Part shown: positions 28,700-38,200 of the stretch, one piece after another
Position numbering within the stretch: the stretch's first letter is position 1
Layout: the number at the start of each line of letters is the position of its first letter
Source of the DNA: an uncultured Roseateles sp.
Lineage (GTDB): Bacteria; Pseudomonadota; Gammaproteobacteria; Burkholderiales; Burkholderiaceae_C
Assembly (NCBI RefSeq): GCF_913777145.1
Contig: NZ_CAJYPS010000033.1
Coordinates: forward strand, 1 to 43,668
Length of the DNA: 43,668 bases
Direction of reading: 5' to 3'
Position numbers and translations under genes: made by a program
Notes under the pieces: model-generated
Databases searched by the model: none
What the model was told of the DNA's origin: nothing
The model's input: only the letters and a program-made list of their open reading frames with translations

Positions 28700-28942
28700 T
28701 CAAGCCCGCAAGGGCTCATGACGGGTCAGACCGACGCGTCCGCTCCCGAGGTCGTCCAGCGAGCCCGCCCAATGCTGGACCAGCATCTGACGCTCATTGA
28801 GGTGGGTTGTGCGGCCATCTCTCGCGCCCAGCTGCTCGCCTGACACATGCGCGAGGTGACGCTCGATGACTCCGCGATCCCACACCAGCAATTCGCGAAA
28901 CAGCGTACGCGCAGTGGCGCGGAAACCATGACCCGTCAGCCG
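28700..28942 (-). pseudogene. Remnant of a P4-type tyrosine integrase (C-terminal part)
   Basis: The minus strand is open from about 29016 to a TGA at 28700-28702. It reads RLTGHGFRATARTLFREL, then VIERHLAHVSGEQLGARDGR and TTHLNERQMLVQHWAGSLDD. This follows the C-terminus of P4-like integrases (HGFRA box, QLAH box, then the catalytic Tyr in an AYNRT-like segment and ERRKMMQHWADYLD). The catalytic Tyr position reads Asp (ARDGRT), and the N-terminal two-thirds of the protein is missing, so it is dead. It marks an ancient insertion between yicC and the PEP-CTERM gene. From 28943 to 29140 only this tail and the leader of the next gene are seen. Confidence 0.75.
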
Positions 28943-29140
28943 TACTAACGCACATGAACGTGCGATGTCCAGCCGGAATAGCCCGCCCTCACCCCCACCT
29001 GCGGGAGCGCCTCAAATATCTCCCAGAGATTTCTTGGAGAAGTTTGAAAGGCTTATTACAGTGAACTCCACCGGTTCAACGGCCGTCTCTCGCCAAGGCC
29101 GGTGCGACCAGGCCACCCATTCCGTCGTTCAGGAGTTCTC

Positions 29141-30250
29141 ATGCCCATGTCTCTTCGGTTCTCGCGCGCTCTGACCCTCGTTGCCGCCGGCCTCGCCGCC
29201 CAGGTGGCCCAGGCGGACGGCAGCTACTACTCGCTGGGCTACGGCCTCAAGCCCTATGGCTCGTCGGCCGACGGCAGCGTGGTGTCGGCCTACATCTCCA
29301 ACGACTCCTACTACATGTGGACGGCCACCACCGGCGTTACCGCCATCGGCGGCAAGTGGCTGGGCGGCACCACCGACGTGTCGGCCGACGGCAGCATCAT
29401 TTCCGGCTCCGCCCTGGGCGCCGACGGTGTCACCCACGCCGCCTACTACACCGTTGCGACGGGCACGTGGACCACGCTGTCCGGCCTCGGCCGCTCGATC
29501 GATGGCTCCGAGAGCAGCTCCTGGGGCCTGTCCGGCGACGGCAAGACCGTCGTCGGTCTGGCCTGGACCAGCGGCGTCGCTGCCAACGCGGTCAAGTCCG
29601 CACCCGACAACACCCTGGTGAACCTGGGCGTCTCCGGCCGCGCGCAGGCCGTCAACAGTGACGGCAGTGTCATCGCCGGCTATGTGTCCCAGGGCCTGTC
29701 GAGCTACGGCGTTTACTGGCAGAACGGCGTGATGACCAAGCTGACCGACGCCCAGGGCGCCAACATGCCCGCCGTCGGAGACATGTCCGAGAACGGTCTC
29801 TGGCTGGTCGGCTCCGGCGCGGCCAGCGGCCAGACCTGGCGCTACAACACCGCCACCCATGCCGTCGAATGGCTGGGCGACTTCAACACCGCCACCACCG
29901 TGCAGGCCTCCACCGGCATTTCCGCAGACGGCAAGATCGTCGTCGGCTACGACCGCGGCTTCAACACCCCGCCCACCCTCGGCCAAGGCACCATCTGGAT
30001 CGAGGGCACCGGCATGCTGAGCCTCACCGACTACGTGCTGGCCCAAGGCGTGGACCTCGAAGGCCGCACGCTGGCCCTGCCGCTGGGCATCTCTGACGAC
30101 GGGCGCACCTTCTACGGCATCGACAGCGCCGGCGAAGGCTTCGTCGTCACCCTGTCCCCCGTGCCGGAGCCCGCCACCTACGGCATGCTCGGCCTGGGCC
30201 TGGGCGCTATCGCCTGGCGTCGTCGCCGCGCTGCCCCCAGCCAGCACTGA
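29141..30250 (+). CDS. PEP-CTERM protein with repeated S-x-DG-x-x-V-x-G motifs
   Basis: The 369-residue protein has a signal peptide (about 1-24, RALTLVAAGLAAQVAQA) and a C-terminal sorting signal (VPEPATYGMLGLGLGAIAWR followed by basic residues), recognised and cleaved by an exosortase of the EpsH/XrtA type. The body carries about seven short repeats: SADGSVVS, SADGSIISG, SGDGKTVVG, NSDGSVIAG, SENGLWLVG, SADGKIVVG and SDDGRTFYG, spaced about 45-50 residues. These resemble HAF-type beta-propeller repeats of unknown function. Expected location is the cell surface or exopolysaccharide matrix. AGGAG precedes the ATG at 29141. No exosortase gene is in the window. Confidence 0.88.
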   Translation: MPMSLRFSRALTLVAAGLAAQVAQADGSYYSLGYGLKPYGSSADGSVVSAYISNDSYYMWTATTGVTAIGGKWLGGTTDVSADGSIISGSALGADGVTHAAYYTVATGTWTTLSGLGRSIDGSESSSWGLSGDGKTVVGLAWTSGVAANAVKSAPDNTLVNLGVSGRAQAVNSDGSVIAGYVSQGLSSYGVYWQNGVMTKLTDAQGANMPAVGDMSENGLWLVGSGAASGQTWRYNTATHAVEWLGDFNTATTVQASTGISADGKIVVGYDRGFNTPPTLGQGTIWIEGTGMLSLTDYVLAQGVDLEGRTLALPLGISDDGRTFYGIDSAGEGFVVTLSPVPEPATYGMLGLGLGAIAWRRRRAAPSQH

Positions 30251-30256
30251 GCCACG

Positions 30257-30280
30257 AAGGGCCGGCGGCGCCGGCCCTTT
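30257..30280 (+). terminator. Rho-independent terminator-like hairpin
   Basis: AAGGGCCGGC (30257-30266) pairs with GCCGGCCCTT (30270-30279) over a GGC loop. TTTCCTCCC follows on the plus strand, and the stem starts six bases after the stop of the PEP-CTERM gene. Confidence 0.75.
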
Positions 30281-30437
30281 CCTCCCTGTTCCCCTGGCTA
30301 CCATCGTCAACACGGTCTGGCAGTTCCGACCAGTTCAAAGCCTGGATCAGGCGCCAGCCCATGCCGGACAACACTCCCCGCGTCGTCGCGCAGGGTGAGC
30401 TGAACCGGCCCCCCGGAGCCGCCAGCCCGCGCGCCCA

Positions 30438-31736
30438 GTGACCGAGCCCGACTTCAACGCCGCCGAAGGCCATCCGGCGGCCGGCCCCGCTGCCGCCCCA
30501 TCCAGCGACCCTTCGGGCGACCGCCTCGCCAGCATCGCCGCCGAGCTGCGCGCGCAAATCACCGCCGTCATCGAGCACCTCGCCGGCGCCCCCGCGCGGC
30601 CCGTGCGCCTCATGCGCCGCATCGGCCTCGACAAAAGCCTCGCCAGCCGCCTCGTGCAGGCCACCCGCGCAGAAAGCGACCTGCAGTTCCTGCACGCCGC
30701 CCCCTCGCCCACCGGCCTGCGCATGGTGCTGGACCGCGGTGCCGCCGAGATCGAGCCCACCCTGCGGCGCACCGCCGCCGCCGCCGTCGACCGCTTCGAA
30801 GCCCTGCTCGACACCCTTCCCGGTGGCCGCCAGGCCCTGGACGCGCGCCTGGGCGCCGCCTCCGCCGACCTGCGCCGCAAGCGCGAACACGCCGCCCGCC
30901 AAGCCTCGTTCAAGGCCGTGTCCTTCCTGTTTGGGCACTACTGCGAGACGCTCGCCACCAGCCTTTTCATCGTCCCCTCCGCCACGCCGGGGAAGCTGGA
31001 CATCCTTGAGGTGCACCGCCGCATCGGCCTGCAACGCCTCGTGCCCGACGCCCCCGTGCCCTTGATGAGCCTGGCACCCATCGCCGCCGCCGAGGCGGAG
31101 TGCGCCCAGCTCACCGACCTCACCGGAAACGCCCACACCCGCCGCCCGCAGGACTTTGTGCTCGCCGACGCCAGCAGCTCGCCCCTGCCCCCCATGAGGG
31201 TCGTCGACGAAGGCGCCATGGTCAGCTTCGTGCTGGACTCCTCGCCCGCCAACACGCCCGCCGCGCCCCTCGCCCAACACCTCAGCACCGCCACCCGCGT
31301 GCTCCGCGTGTTCGACGTCGACTCCCGCGCCGTCTTCTGGGCCGTGCGCCGCTACATGCTGCACACCCCCTGCGCCACCCTCGTGCGCGACGTCTACCTT
31401 GAGCAAAGCCTGTGGCCCGACGCCCAGCTGCTGGTGGACTTCTACCTCCCCGGCCCCACCGGCACCCCCGACGTGCTCCTGGAACCCGGCCAACCCCATC
31501 ACCGCCGCGTCAACCTCAGCTGCCAGGCCGAGCCCATCCCCGCAGGCACCCACTTGCCAGAACTGCCCGAACTGCCCGGCACCACCGGCCACCCCCAAGG
31601 CCCTGCACAACGCGCTCAGCCGTGCCGGCCTGCAACACCTGTCCTTCCGCGGCTGGCGCTGCACCATGGCCTACCCGGTGCCGTTGGTGGAGATGCAGAT
31701 GGGGTTGTTGTTTGCAGGGCAAAGCTGACGCCGTGA
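30438..31736 (+). CDS. Unrecognised protein, apparently frameshifted near its C-terminus
   Basis: I do not recognise the family. The open frame gives 432 residues. An Ala-rich N-terminus precedes a segment that looks like a winged-helix DNA-binding unit (about 40-80: RPVRLMRRIGLDKSLASRLV), then a helical region and a mixed C-terminal domain. Near the end the frame turns Pro/Arg-rich (GHPQGPAQRAQPCRPATPVL), while the +1 frame from about 31590 reads ATPKALHNALSRAGLQHLSF, then RGWRCTMAYPVPLVEMQMGL, and stops at 31728. Removing one C from the C5 run at 31592-31596 joins the two. This is either a real or sequencing frameshift, or a programmed slip. It follows the PEP-CTERM gene after a terminator. 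Confidence 0.6.
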   Translation: MTEPDFNAAEGHPAAGPAAAPSSDPSGDRLASIAAELRAQITAVIEHLAGAPARPVRLMRRIGLDKSLASRLVQATRAESDLQFLHAAPSPTGLRMVLDRGAAEIEPTLRRTAAAAVDRFEALLDTLPGGRQALDARLGAASADLRRKREHAARQASFKAVSFLFGHYCETLATSLFIVPSATPGKLDILEVHRRIGLQRLVPDAPVPLMSLAPIAAAEAECAQLTDLTGNAHTRRPQDFVLADASSSPLPPMRVVDEGAMVSFVLDSSPANTPAAPLAQHLSTATRVLRVFDVDSRAVFWAVRRYMLHTPCATLVRDVYLEQSLWPDAQLLVDFYLPGPTGTPDVLLEPGQPHHRRVNLSCQAEPIPAGTHLPELPELPGTTGHPQGPAQRAQPCRPATPVLPRLALHHGLPGAVGGDADGVVVCRAKLTP

Positions 31737-31818
31737 GCATGCTGTCAAGGCGACGCTTCGCTGCCGACAGGGACGCAACGTCGAGCCAGTGCCCGATTAG
31801 GGTTGGAGATGCCGGAGC

Positions 31819-32094
31819 CTAAGTCCTTGCGGCCGAGTGCGCGCCTCGCGGCAGCAGCTTGTGGGCGCCCCAGGCCGGAAACCCCATCACCGCAAAGCAG
31901 GCCGCACCGATGGCCAGGGCATGACCGGGATGCGCGGCCCGGCCGACACTGTCGTCCAGCAGGGCGGGGGCAGCCAGCCAGGCCGCGAGCAGCGCTAACA
32001 CCGGCAGAAAACGCCAGCGTCCCGCAGCGCGCAGCAGCAGCCAGGCGCACAGGTTGGCGAGCAGCAGACCTGACCCCAGGAAGGTGAACACCAT
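31819..32094 (-). CDS. Small membrane protein following ccsA
   Basis: The 91-residue product has about three hydrophobic segments (residues 3-21 FTFLGSGLLLANLCAWLLL, 28-45 and 63-82) and a basic end. The family is not recognised. Its ATG is two bases beyond the ccsA stop and it shares the strand, so it is the last visible gene of the copper/cytochrome run. It could be a small membrane partner, but nothing in the sequence says of what. It converges on the frameshifted gene at 31736. Confidence 0.6.
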   Translation of the reverse strand: MVFTFLGSGLLLANLCAWLLLRAAGRWRFLPVLALLAAWLAAPALLDDSVGRAAHPGHALAIGAACFAVMGFPAWGAHKLLPRGAHSAART

Positions 32095-32096
32095 GG

Positions 32097-33221
32097 TCAC
32101 AGCCCTCCGTAGGAATGCAGGCCCGACAGGTAGATGTTCACGCCCAGGAAGGCAAACAGCGTGACGCCCAGACCTATCAGCGCCCACCAGGCGTTCAGCG
32201 CCCCGCGGCTGCCCTTCACCAGACGCTGGTGCAGCCAGGCCGCGTAGTTGAGCCACACGATCAGCGCCCAGGTTTCCTTGGGGTCCCAGCTCCAGTAGCC
32301 GCCCCAGGCCTCCGCGGCCCACAGCGCGCCCAGCACGGTCGCGATCGTGAAGAACACAAAGCCCAGCGCGATCAGGCGGTAGCTGGTTTCCTCCAGCAGC
32401 GCGCGCGACGGCAGGCGGCGCGCCAGGCCCGCGTGGCCGGCGGCCAGCCAGCCCGCGCTGCACAGCGCCGCCAGGCAGAAGGCGCCATAGCCAATGAAAT
32501 TGGCGGGCACGTGCAGCTTCATCCAGTAGGAGTCCAGCGCCGGCACCAGTGGCTGCAGTTCGTGAGCGCCGCGCGCGCCGGCGTACCAGACCAGGAAGAC
32601 CGATGCGCAGGCCGCGGCCGGCGCCAGCAACACGCCCAGCGAGCGCAGTGCCGGCTCGTTCTGCAGCCGCAGCTGCAGGGCCAGCACGATGAGCACGAAC
32701 AGCACGAAGACCTCGTACAGATTGCTGACCGGCACATGGCCCATGAAGCCGTCGCCCGGCTGGTAGGACTCGAACCAGCGCAGCAGCAGACCGCTGGCCC
32801 CCAGCACCAGCGCGGCCCAGGACAGTCGCTCCGCATGGCGCACCGCAGTCGGCGCGCGGCGCCACCAGCCCAGCGCGTAGACCAGCGCCGCCAGCACCGT
32901 ACACAGCGCCATCGCCAGGATGTGGGCCTGGCTGCTGGCCAGCGTATGGCTCATCAACACCCAGCCGGCGCGCTGCATCGCCGCCCCCGCCCCCGCGAGC
33001 ATCAGCGCGGCCAGCAGGGCCCGCGAATGGCTCAGCCAGCGCTGCACCAGCAGGCCGGCCGTGGCCGCCGCCAGCGCCAGCAGCGCGTAATCCCAGGCGG
33101 CCAGCGCCACCGGCTGGGCCAGCAGCACCCACAGACCCAGGCCGCCATAGGCCGCCGCATGCAGGCCGGCCTCCGGCCAGGACGAACCGGCCCCGGGCCG
33201 GTGCAATGTCAGTGTGTTCAT
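32097..33221 (-). CDS. ccsA: Cytochrome c biogenesis protein CcsA (system II)
   Basis: The 374-residue polytopic membrane protein has about eight transmembrane segments and the tryptophan-rich WWD motif (WGGYWSWDPKETWALIVW) that binds haem on the periplasmic face. Conserved histidines flank it (near MKLHVPANFIGYG and NYAAWLHQRLV). CcsA with ResB exports haem and attaches it to apocytochrome CXXCH motifs. The ATG at 33221 shares its first base with the ResB TGA, so the pair is translationally coupled. A TTG codon directly before it is a less likely start. The operon also holds two cytochromes c, which are natural clients. Confidence 0.95.
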   Translation of the reverse strand: MNTLTLHRPGAGSSWPEAGLHAAAYGGLGLWVLLAQPVALAAWDYALLALAAATAGLLVQRWLSHSRALLAALMLAGAGAAMQRAGWVLMSHTLASSQAHILAMALCTVLAALVYALGWWRRAPTAVRHAERLSWAALVLGASGLLLRWFESYQPGDGFMGHVPVSNLYEVFVLFVLIVLALQLRLQNEPALRSLGVLLAPAAACASVFLVWYAGARGAHELQPLVPALDSYWMKLHVPANFIGYGAFCLAALCSAGWLAAGHAGLARRLPSRALLEETSYRLIALGFVFFTIATVLGALWAAEAWGGYWSWDPKETWALIVWLNYAAWLHQRLVKGSRGALNAWWALIGLGVTLFAFLGVNIYLSGLHSYGGL

Positions 33222-35206
33222 CAAGCACTCCTTTGCGGCCTCGGGTCGGCAGCGGGCAATCCCAGCGTTGCCACCCAGGCCTCCAGTTCATCGGCCAGAC
33301 CCGGCGCCGGCCGGTGGGCGGTCAGCGTCAGCATCAGGCCCCCATCAGGCCGTGTGCGCACCCAGAGCCGACGCTCCGGGCACAGCACCATCAGCACCAC
33401 ACCCAGCGCCAGCAGGGCCATGCCGGCATAGACCACCACCGCGCCCGGCGCGTGGGTGACCTGCAGCACCGAGGCGCTGACCGGCCGGACCGCGCCCACG
33501 CGCAGCAGCGGCACCCGCCCCTGCTCGACCCATTGGCTGTAGGCCAGCAGGCTGTCGGACACGAAGTTCAGCGCCTCGCGCACCTCGCCGGCCTGCGATC
33601 CGGCCGCATCGCGCCAGGCCAGCAGGCCGAGCCGGGCCATCATCTCGAGCAGGCCCTGGCGTGCCGGGCCGGCCTGGGCGGCGTCCAGGTCGGCCAGCAC
33701 CGCCGGGAAGCCGCCGACAAAGAAGCGGTCGTAGGCCCGCGCGAGCCCCTGGCGCAGCAGCCGGGCGGCCTCGCGGTCGCCGAGGCTGGCGGTGAAGCGC
33801 TGCAGCAGCCGCTCCCGCTGCTGGGGTTCGCGCAGGGCGCCCAGCACCTGGCGGTAGGCGTCCAGCGAGTCCTGCGCATCCAGCGGCAGGCGCAGGTGAT
33901 GCGGCTCGGCCTCACCGGCGCCGCGCAGCGTGACGACGAAATAGCGCCGGCCGTCCAGCGTCAGCGGCTGCAGATAGCTGACCAGGTCGTGACGCTGGCC
34001 GGCGGCATCCCGCACCCCCAGCTCCAGGCTGGGCCCCAGATCCACGCGGCCGGCGCGCTGGCTGCCGCTCAGAAAGGCGCGTTGCAGCCCGGGGCCGCTG
34101 CCGTCGCCCTCGGCCACCACATGCTTGGGCCGGTAGTTGTCGGGCTCCAGCCGCAGGCCCTGGCCGTTCGCCAGCACCGACAGCGCCCGCCCCACCTGGC
34201 CGCTCAGCGGCTGCGCCTGCAGGCCGCCCTCGCCCAGCAGCTCGGCGTCGAAGCCGGTGCCGCCGTCATCGAAGCCGGACTGGAAGAAGTTCAGCCCCCG
34301 GTAGCTGGCCGGTCGGTTCATGGACACCCGCAGCCGCTGCACCGTGCCGGGCTGCTGCTCGTCGATGACGCTCAGCTCGCTGACGAAGTCGCGCGGCTGG
34401 CCGGTCGGGTGGTAGTCGATGTGGAAGCGCTCCAGCCTCACCTGCACCGGCAGGCTGCGCAGCAGGTAGCCGTCGCCCAGGTTGAGGCTGACCGCATCCC
34501 CCGTCTCGCCCGGCGCCAGCCGCAGCGCACCGCGGAAGGCGCCGCCGTCGGTGCCGACGCGACTGCGCGCATCCAGCGCCGCGCTGGGCGTGTCCAGCGC
34601 CGCCGGCACGGTCTGCCCGGTGGCGCGCCGCCATTGCAGCAGCAGGTTGCCGTCCACCAGGCCGCCCACGCTGATCACCACGATGGCCAGGTGGGTCAGC
34701 ACATAGCCCAGCCGACGCGCCATGCCCTTCTTGGCCGACAGGTCCAGCGAGCCGGCATTCGACCCGGCGCGCCAGCGATAGCCCGCGGCGCGCAGCCCGG
34801 CCTCCAGCCGCGGCCGGAGGTCCGCGGGCAGTTGTGAGGGCGCCCACTCGCGCCGCTGCGGCAGGCGCTGCAGCTGCTGCGCCGACAGGCCCTGCTTGTA
34901 GCTCAGCGCCTCGCGCAGCATCAGCGGCGTATTTCGCCACACGCACAGGCAGGTCGACACCGTCAGAAAGCCCAGCAGCAGCAGGAACCAGGGCGCGTGG
35001 TACAGGTCCACCAGGCCCAGGCGCACGAAGGCATCGGCCCACAGCACGCCGAAGCTGTTCACATGGCTCACATAGGGCTGGTTCTGCTCGACCAGTGAGC
35101 CCACGCTGGCCGCCACCGCCACCAGCACCAGGATGGCCACCGCGAAGGGCATGGAGCCCAGCAGCCGCCAGGCCCGCGCCGCCAGGTTTGCGCCCCGCTC
35201 AGTCAT
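33221..35206 (-). CDS. resB: Cytochrome c biogenesis protein ResB (system II)
   Basis: The 661-residue protein has three N-terminal transmembrane segments (including AVAILVLVAVAASVGSLVEQ, a typical ResB start), a large periplasmic part (about 190-590; DYHPTGQPRDFVSELSVIDE and RPASYRGLNFFQSGFDDGG are family-like) and a final transmembrane segment (GAVVVYAGMALLALGVVLMV). It works with CcsA in haem export and ligation. ATG 35206 overlaps the cusA stop by eight bases; an ATG at 35218 is an alternative. No CcdA/DsbD or ResA is seen. Confidence 0.94.
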   Translation of the reverse strand: MTERGANLAARAWRLLGSMPFAVAILVLVAVAASVGSLVEQNQPYVSHVNSFGVLWADAFVRLGLVDLYHAPWFLLLLGFLTVSTCLCVWRNTPLMLREALSYKQGLSAQQLQRLPQRREWAPSQLPADLRPRLEAGLRAAGYRWRAGSNAGSLDLSAKKGMARRLGYVLTHLAIVVISVGGLVDGNLLLQWRRATGQTVPAALDTPSAALDARSRVGTDGGAFRGALRLAPGETGDAVSLNLGDGYLLRSLPVQVRLERFHIDYHPTGQPRDFVSELSVIDEQQPGTVQRLRVSMNRPASYRGLNFFQSGFDDGGTGFDAELLGEGGLQAQPLSGQVGRALSVLANGQGLRLEPDNYRPKHVVAEGDGSGPGLQRAFLSGSQRAGRVDLGPSLELGVRDAAGQRHDLVSYLQPLTLDGRRYFVVTLRGAGEAEPHHLRLPLDAQDSLDAYRQVLGALREPQQRERLLQRFTASLGDREAARLLRQGLARAYDRFFVGGFPAVLADLDAAQAGPARQGLLEMMARLGLLAWRDAAGSQAGEVREALNFVSDSLLAYSQWVEQGRVPLLRVGAVRPVSASVLQVTHAPGAVVVYAGMALLALGVVLMVLCPERRLWVRTRPDGGLMLTLTAHRPAPGLADELEAWVATLGLPAADPRPQRSA

Positions 35207-38200
35207 GGCGGCCTCCATCGCGGGCGGCGGTGCCGAAGGCCAGGCGATAGAGCACCGGCACCACCAGCAGCGAGAACAGCGGCGCACTCAGCATGCCGCC
35301 CACCATGGGCGCGGCGATGCGGCGCATCAGGTCCACGCCCACACCGTCGGACAGCAGCAGCGGCGCCAGGCCGGCCAGGATCACCGCGACCGTCATGGCC
35401 TTGGGTCGCAGCCGCATCAGCGCGCCGCGCACGATGGCGCGCTCCAGCGGCAGGGCCGGATCGCGCGCGCGCTCCTGGTCCAGGTAGAGCAGCATCACCA
35501 CGCAAAACTCGGCCGCCACGCCGGCCAGCGCCAGCAGGCCCACCACGGTCGCGAACGACAGCTGCTGGCCCAGCGCCCAGCACAGCCAGGCGCCGCCGGC
35601 GACCGCACTGGGCAGGCTAGCCAGCACGATGGCCACGCGCCGCCAGCTGCGGAAATGCCAGAACAGGATCAGCACCACCGAAGCCAGCGTGGCCGCGCTG
35701 ATCCAGGCCAGGCGCGCGGACGCCTGCTCCAGCCGCAGGTACTGGCCGACGAAGTCCAGCGTGTAGCCCTGCTGCTGCAGGCCGGCGGCCGCCAGCGCCG
35801 CACGGGCGCGCGCCAGCACGCCGCCGACGTCCGCATCCGCGAGATCCAGCAGCACATAGCCGACCGGCCGCGCGTTCTCGCTCTTGATCTCGCTGGGGCC
35901 GTCCACCAGCGTCAGCGCGGCCACTTGGTCCAGCGCGACGCTGGCGCCCTCGCCGGTGCGCAGGCGCAGCCGACCCAGCGCCTGCAGCGAGCTGCGCTGG
36001 TCGGCCGCGAAGCGCAGCACCACCGGGTAGCGCTCGCGGCCGTCGCTGAAGCTGTCTATGGGCGTGCCGGCCACCGGGCCGTCCAGCAATTGCGTGAGAT
36101 CAGCCGCGCGCAGGCCGTAGAGCGCAGCCTTGGCGCGGTCTATGCGCAGATCGATGAAGCGCCCGGCGTTGACGCGCTCGGCGAACACGCCACGCACGCC
36201 GTCCACCTGGCGCAGCACCGCCTCGGCCTGCTCGGACAGCGCCTGGATGCGGCCCAGATCGGGGCCGGCGATGCGCAGGGCCAGCGGCGTCTTGACGCCG
36301 GTGGACAGCATGTCGATGCGGGTACGTATCGGATGGCCCCAGGAGCTGGTGAGGCCGGGCAGGCGCAGCAACTCGTCCAGTCGCGCCACCAGCGCCTCGC
36401 GGCTCAGCGAGGGGTCGGGCCACTGCTCGCGCGGCTTGAGCACGACCGTGGTCTCCAGCATGGACAGCGGGGCCGGGTCGGTCGCGGAATCGCTGCGGCC
36501 GGCCTTGCCATGCACGCTCGCCACCTCGGGCTGCTGGCGTATCAGCGCGCTGGTGCGCCGCAGCAGCTCGGCCGCCTCGTCCACCGAGATGCTGGGCAGC
36601 GTGGTGGGCATGTACAGCAGATCGCCTTCGTCCAGCGGCGGCATGAATTCGCTGCCCATGCGGGACAGCGGCCAGGCCAGGCTGAGGCTCAGCAGCACCG
36701 CCGCACCCAGCACCCAGGACGGGCGGGCCAGCGCGGCGCGCAGCGCCGGCCGGTAGCCGCGCTTGAGCCAGCGGTTCAGCGGATTGCGATGCTCGCGCGG
36801 CAGCGACCCGCGTATGAACAGGCCCATCAGAATGGGCACCAGGCTCACCGACAGCGCGGCCGCCGCTGCCATCGCATAGGTCTTGGTGAGGGCCAGCGGC
36901 GCGAACAGCTTGCCCTCCTGCCCCTGCAGCGAGAACACCGGCAGGAACGACACGGTGATCACCAGCAGCGAGAAGAACAGCGCCGGCCCCACCTCCTGGG
37001 CGGACTCCCGCACCAGTGCCCAGTGGCTGGGCCGGTCGGCCGCGCCGTGGCGCTCCAGCTTGCGGTGCAGCGTCTCCACCATCACGACGGCCGCGTCGAT
37101 CATGGCGCCTATCGCGATCGCCAGCCCACCCAGCGACATGATGTTGGCCGTGATGCCCTGGCGCTCCAGCAACGCCAGCGCCACCAGCAGACCCACCGGC
37201 AGGCTCACGATGGCCACCAGCGCGGAGCGCAGCCGCCCCAGGAAGAGCAGGCAGACCAGGGCGACGATCGCGCCCTCCTCCAGCAGCCGCATGCCCAGTG
37301 ACTTCACCGCGGCGCCGATGAGGCGGCCACGGTCGTAGGTCTCGACCAGCTCCACGCCGGGCGGCAGGCTGTGGCGCAGCTCCGCGAGGCGCTGCTTGAC
37401 CAGCGTCAGCGTCTGCGCGGCGTTCTCGCCCTGGCGCATCACCACGATGCCGCCGACCGCGTCGCCCGCGCCGTCCAGGTCACCCACGCCCTCACGCGGC
37501 GCGGGGCCCTGGCTGATGCGGGCGATCTGGCCCAGGCGCAGCGGCGCGGCGCCGCCCTCGCGCACGATGGGCGCGTCGCGCAGGTCCTGGGCCGAGCGTA
37601 TGCGCAGGTCGGCCGACACGAAGAAACGCTGGCGCCCCAGTTCGAAGGCACCACCGCCGCCGGCCTGGTTGGCATCGCGCACCGCGGCCGCAATCTGCTC
37701 GGGCCCCAGGCCCAGAGCCGCGAGGCGGTCGGCGTCGACATCGATCTGCAACTGCCGCGCCGCGCCGCCGAAGCTGGCGACCTCGGCCACGCCGGGCACG
37801 CTCTGCAGCTCCTGGCGCAGCTGGAAATCCTGCAGCGCCTTGAGCCGGTCCACGGGCACGCGGCCGTCACGCGACACCAGCGCGTACTGGTAGATCCAGC
37901 CGGTGCCGGACGCATCCGGCCCCAGCGCGACCCGGGCCTGCTCGGGCAGGCGCGGCTGCAGCTGAGCCACCCGCTCCAGCACACGCGATCGCGCCCAGTA
38001 GGGGTCGACACCGTCGGCGAACACCACGTAGACAAAGGCCTCGCCGAACATCGAGAAAGCACGCACGGTGCTGGCGCCCGGGATGCCCAGCAGGGAGGCG
38101 GTGAGGGGGTAGGTCAGCTGGTCTTCCACCAGCTGCGCGGGCTTGCCGGCGAAGTCGGCCTTCAGGATGACCTGGGTCTCGGACAGGTCCGGCAGCGCGT

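Noticed and set aside
35133..37301. A 722-codon open frame antisense to cusA
   Set aside because: Same reason: repetitive Gln/His/Arg text opposite a well-supported RND pump.
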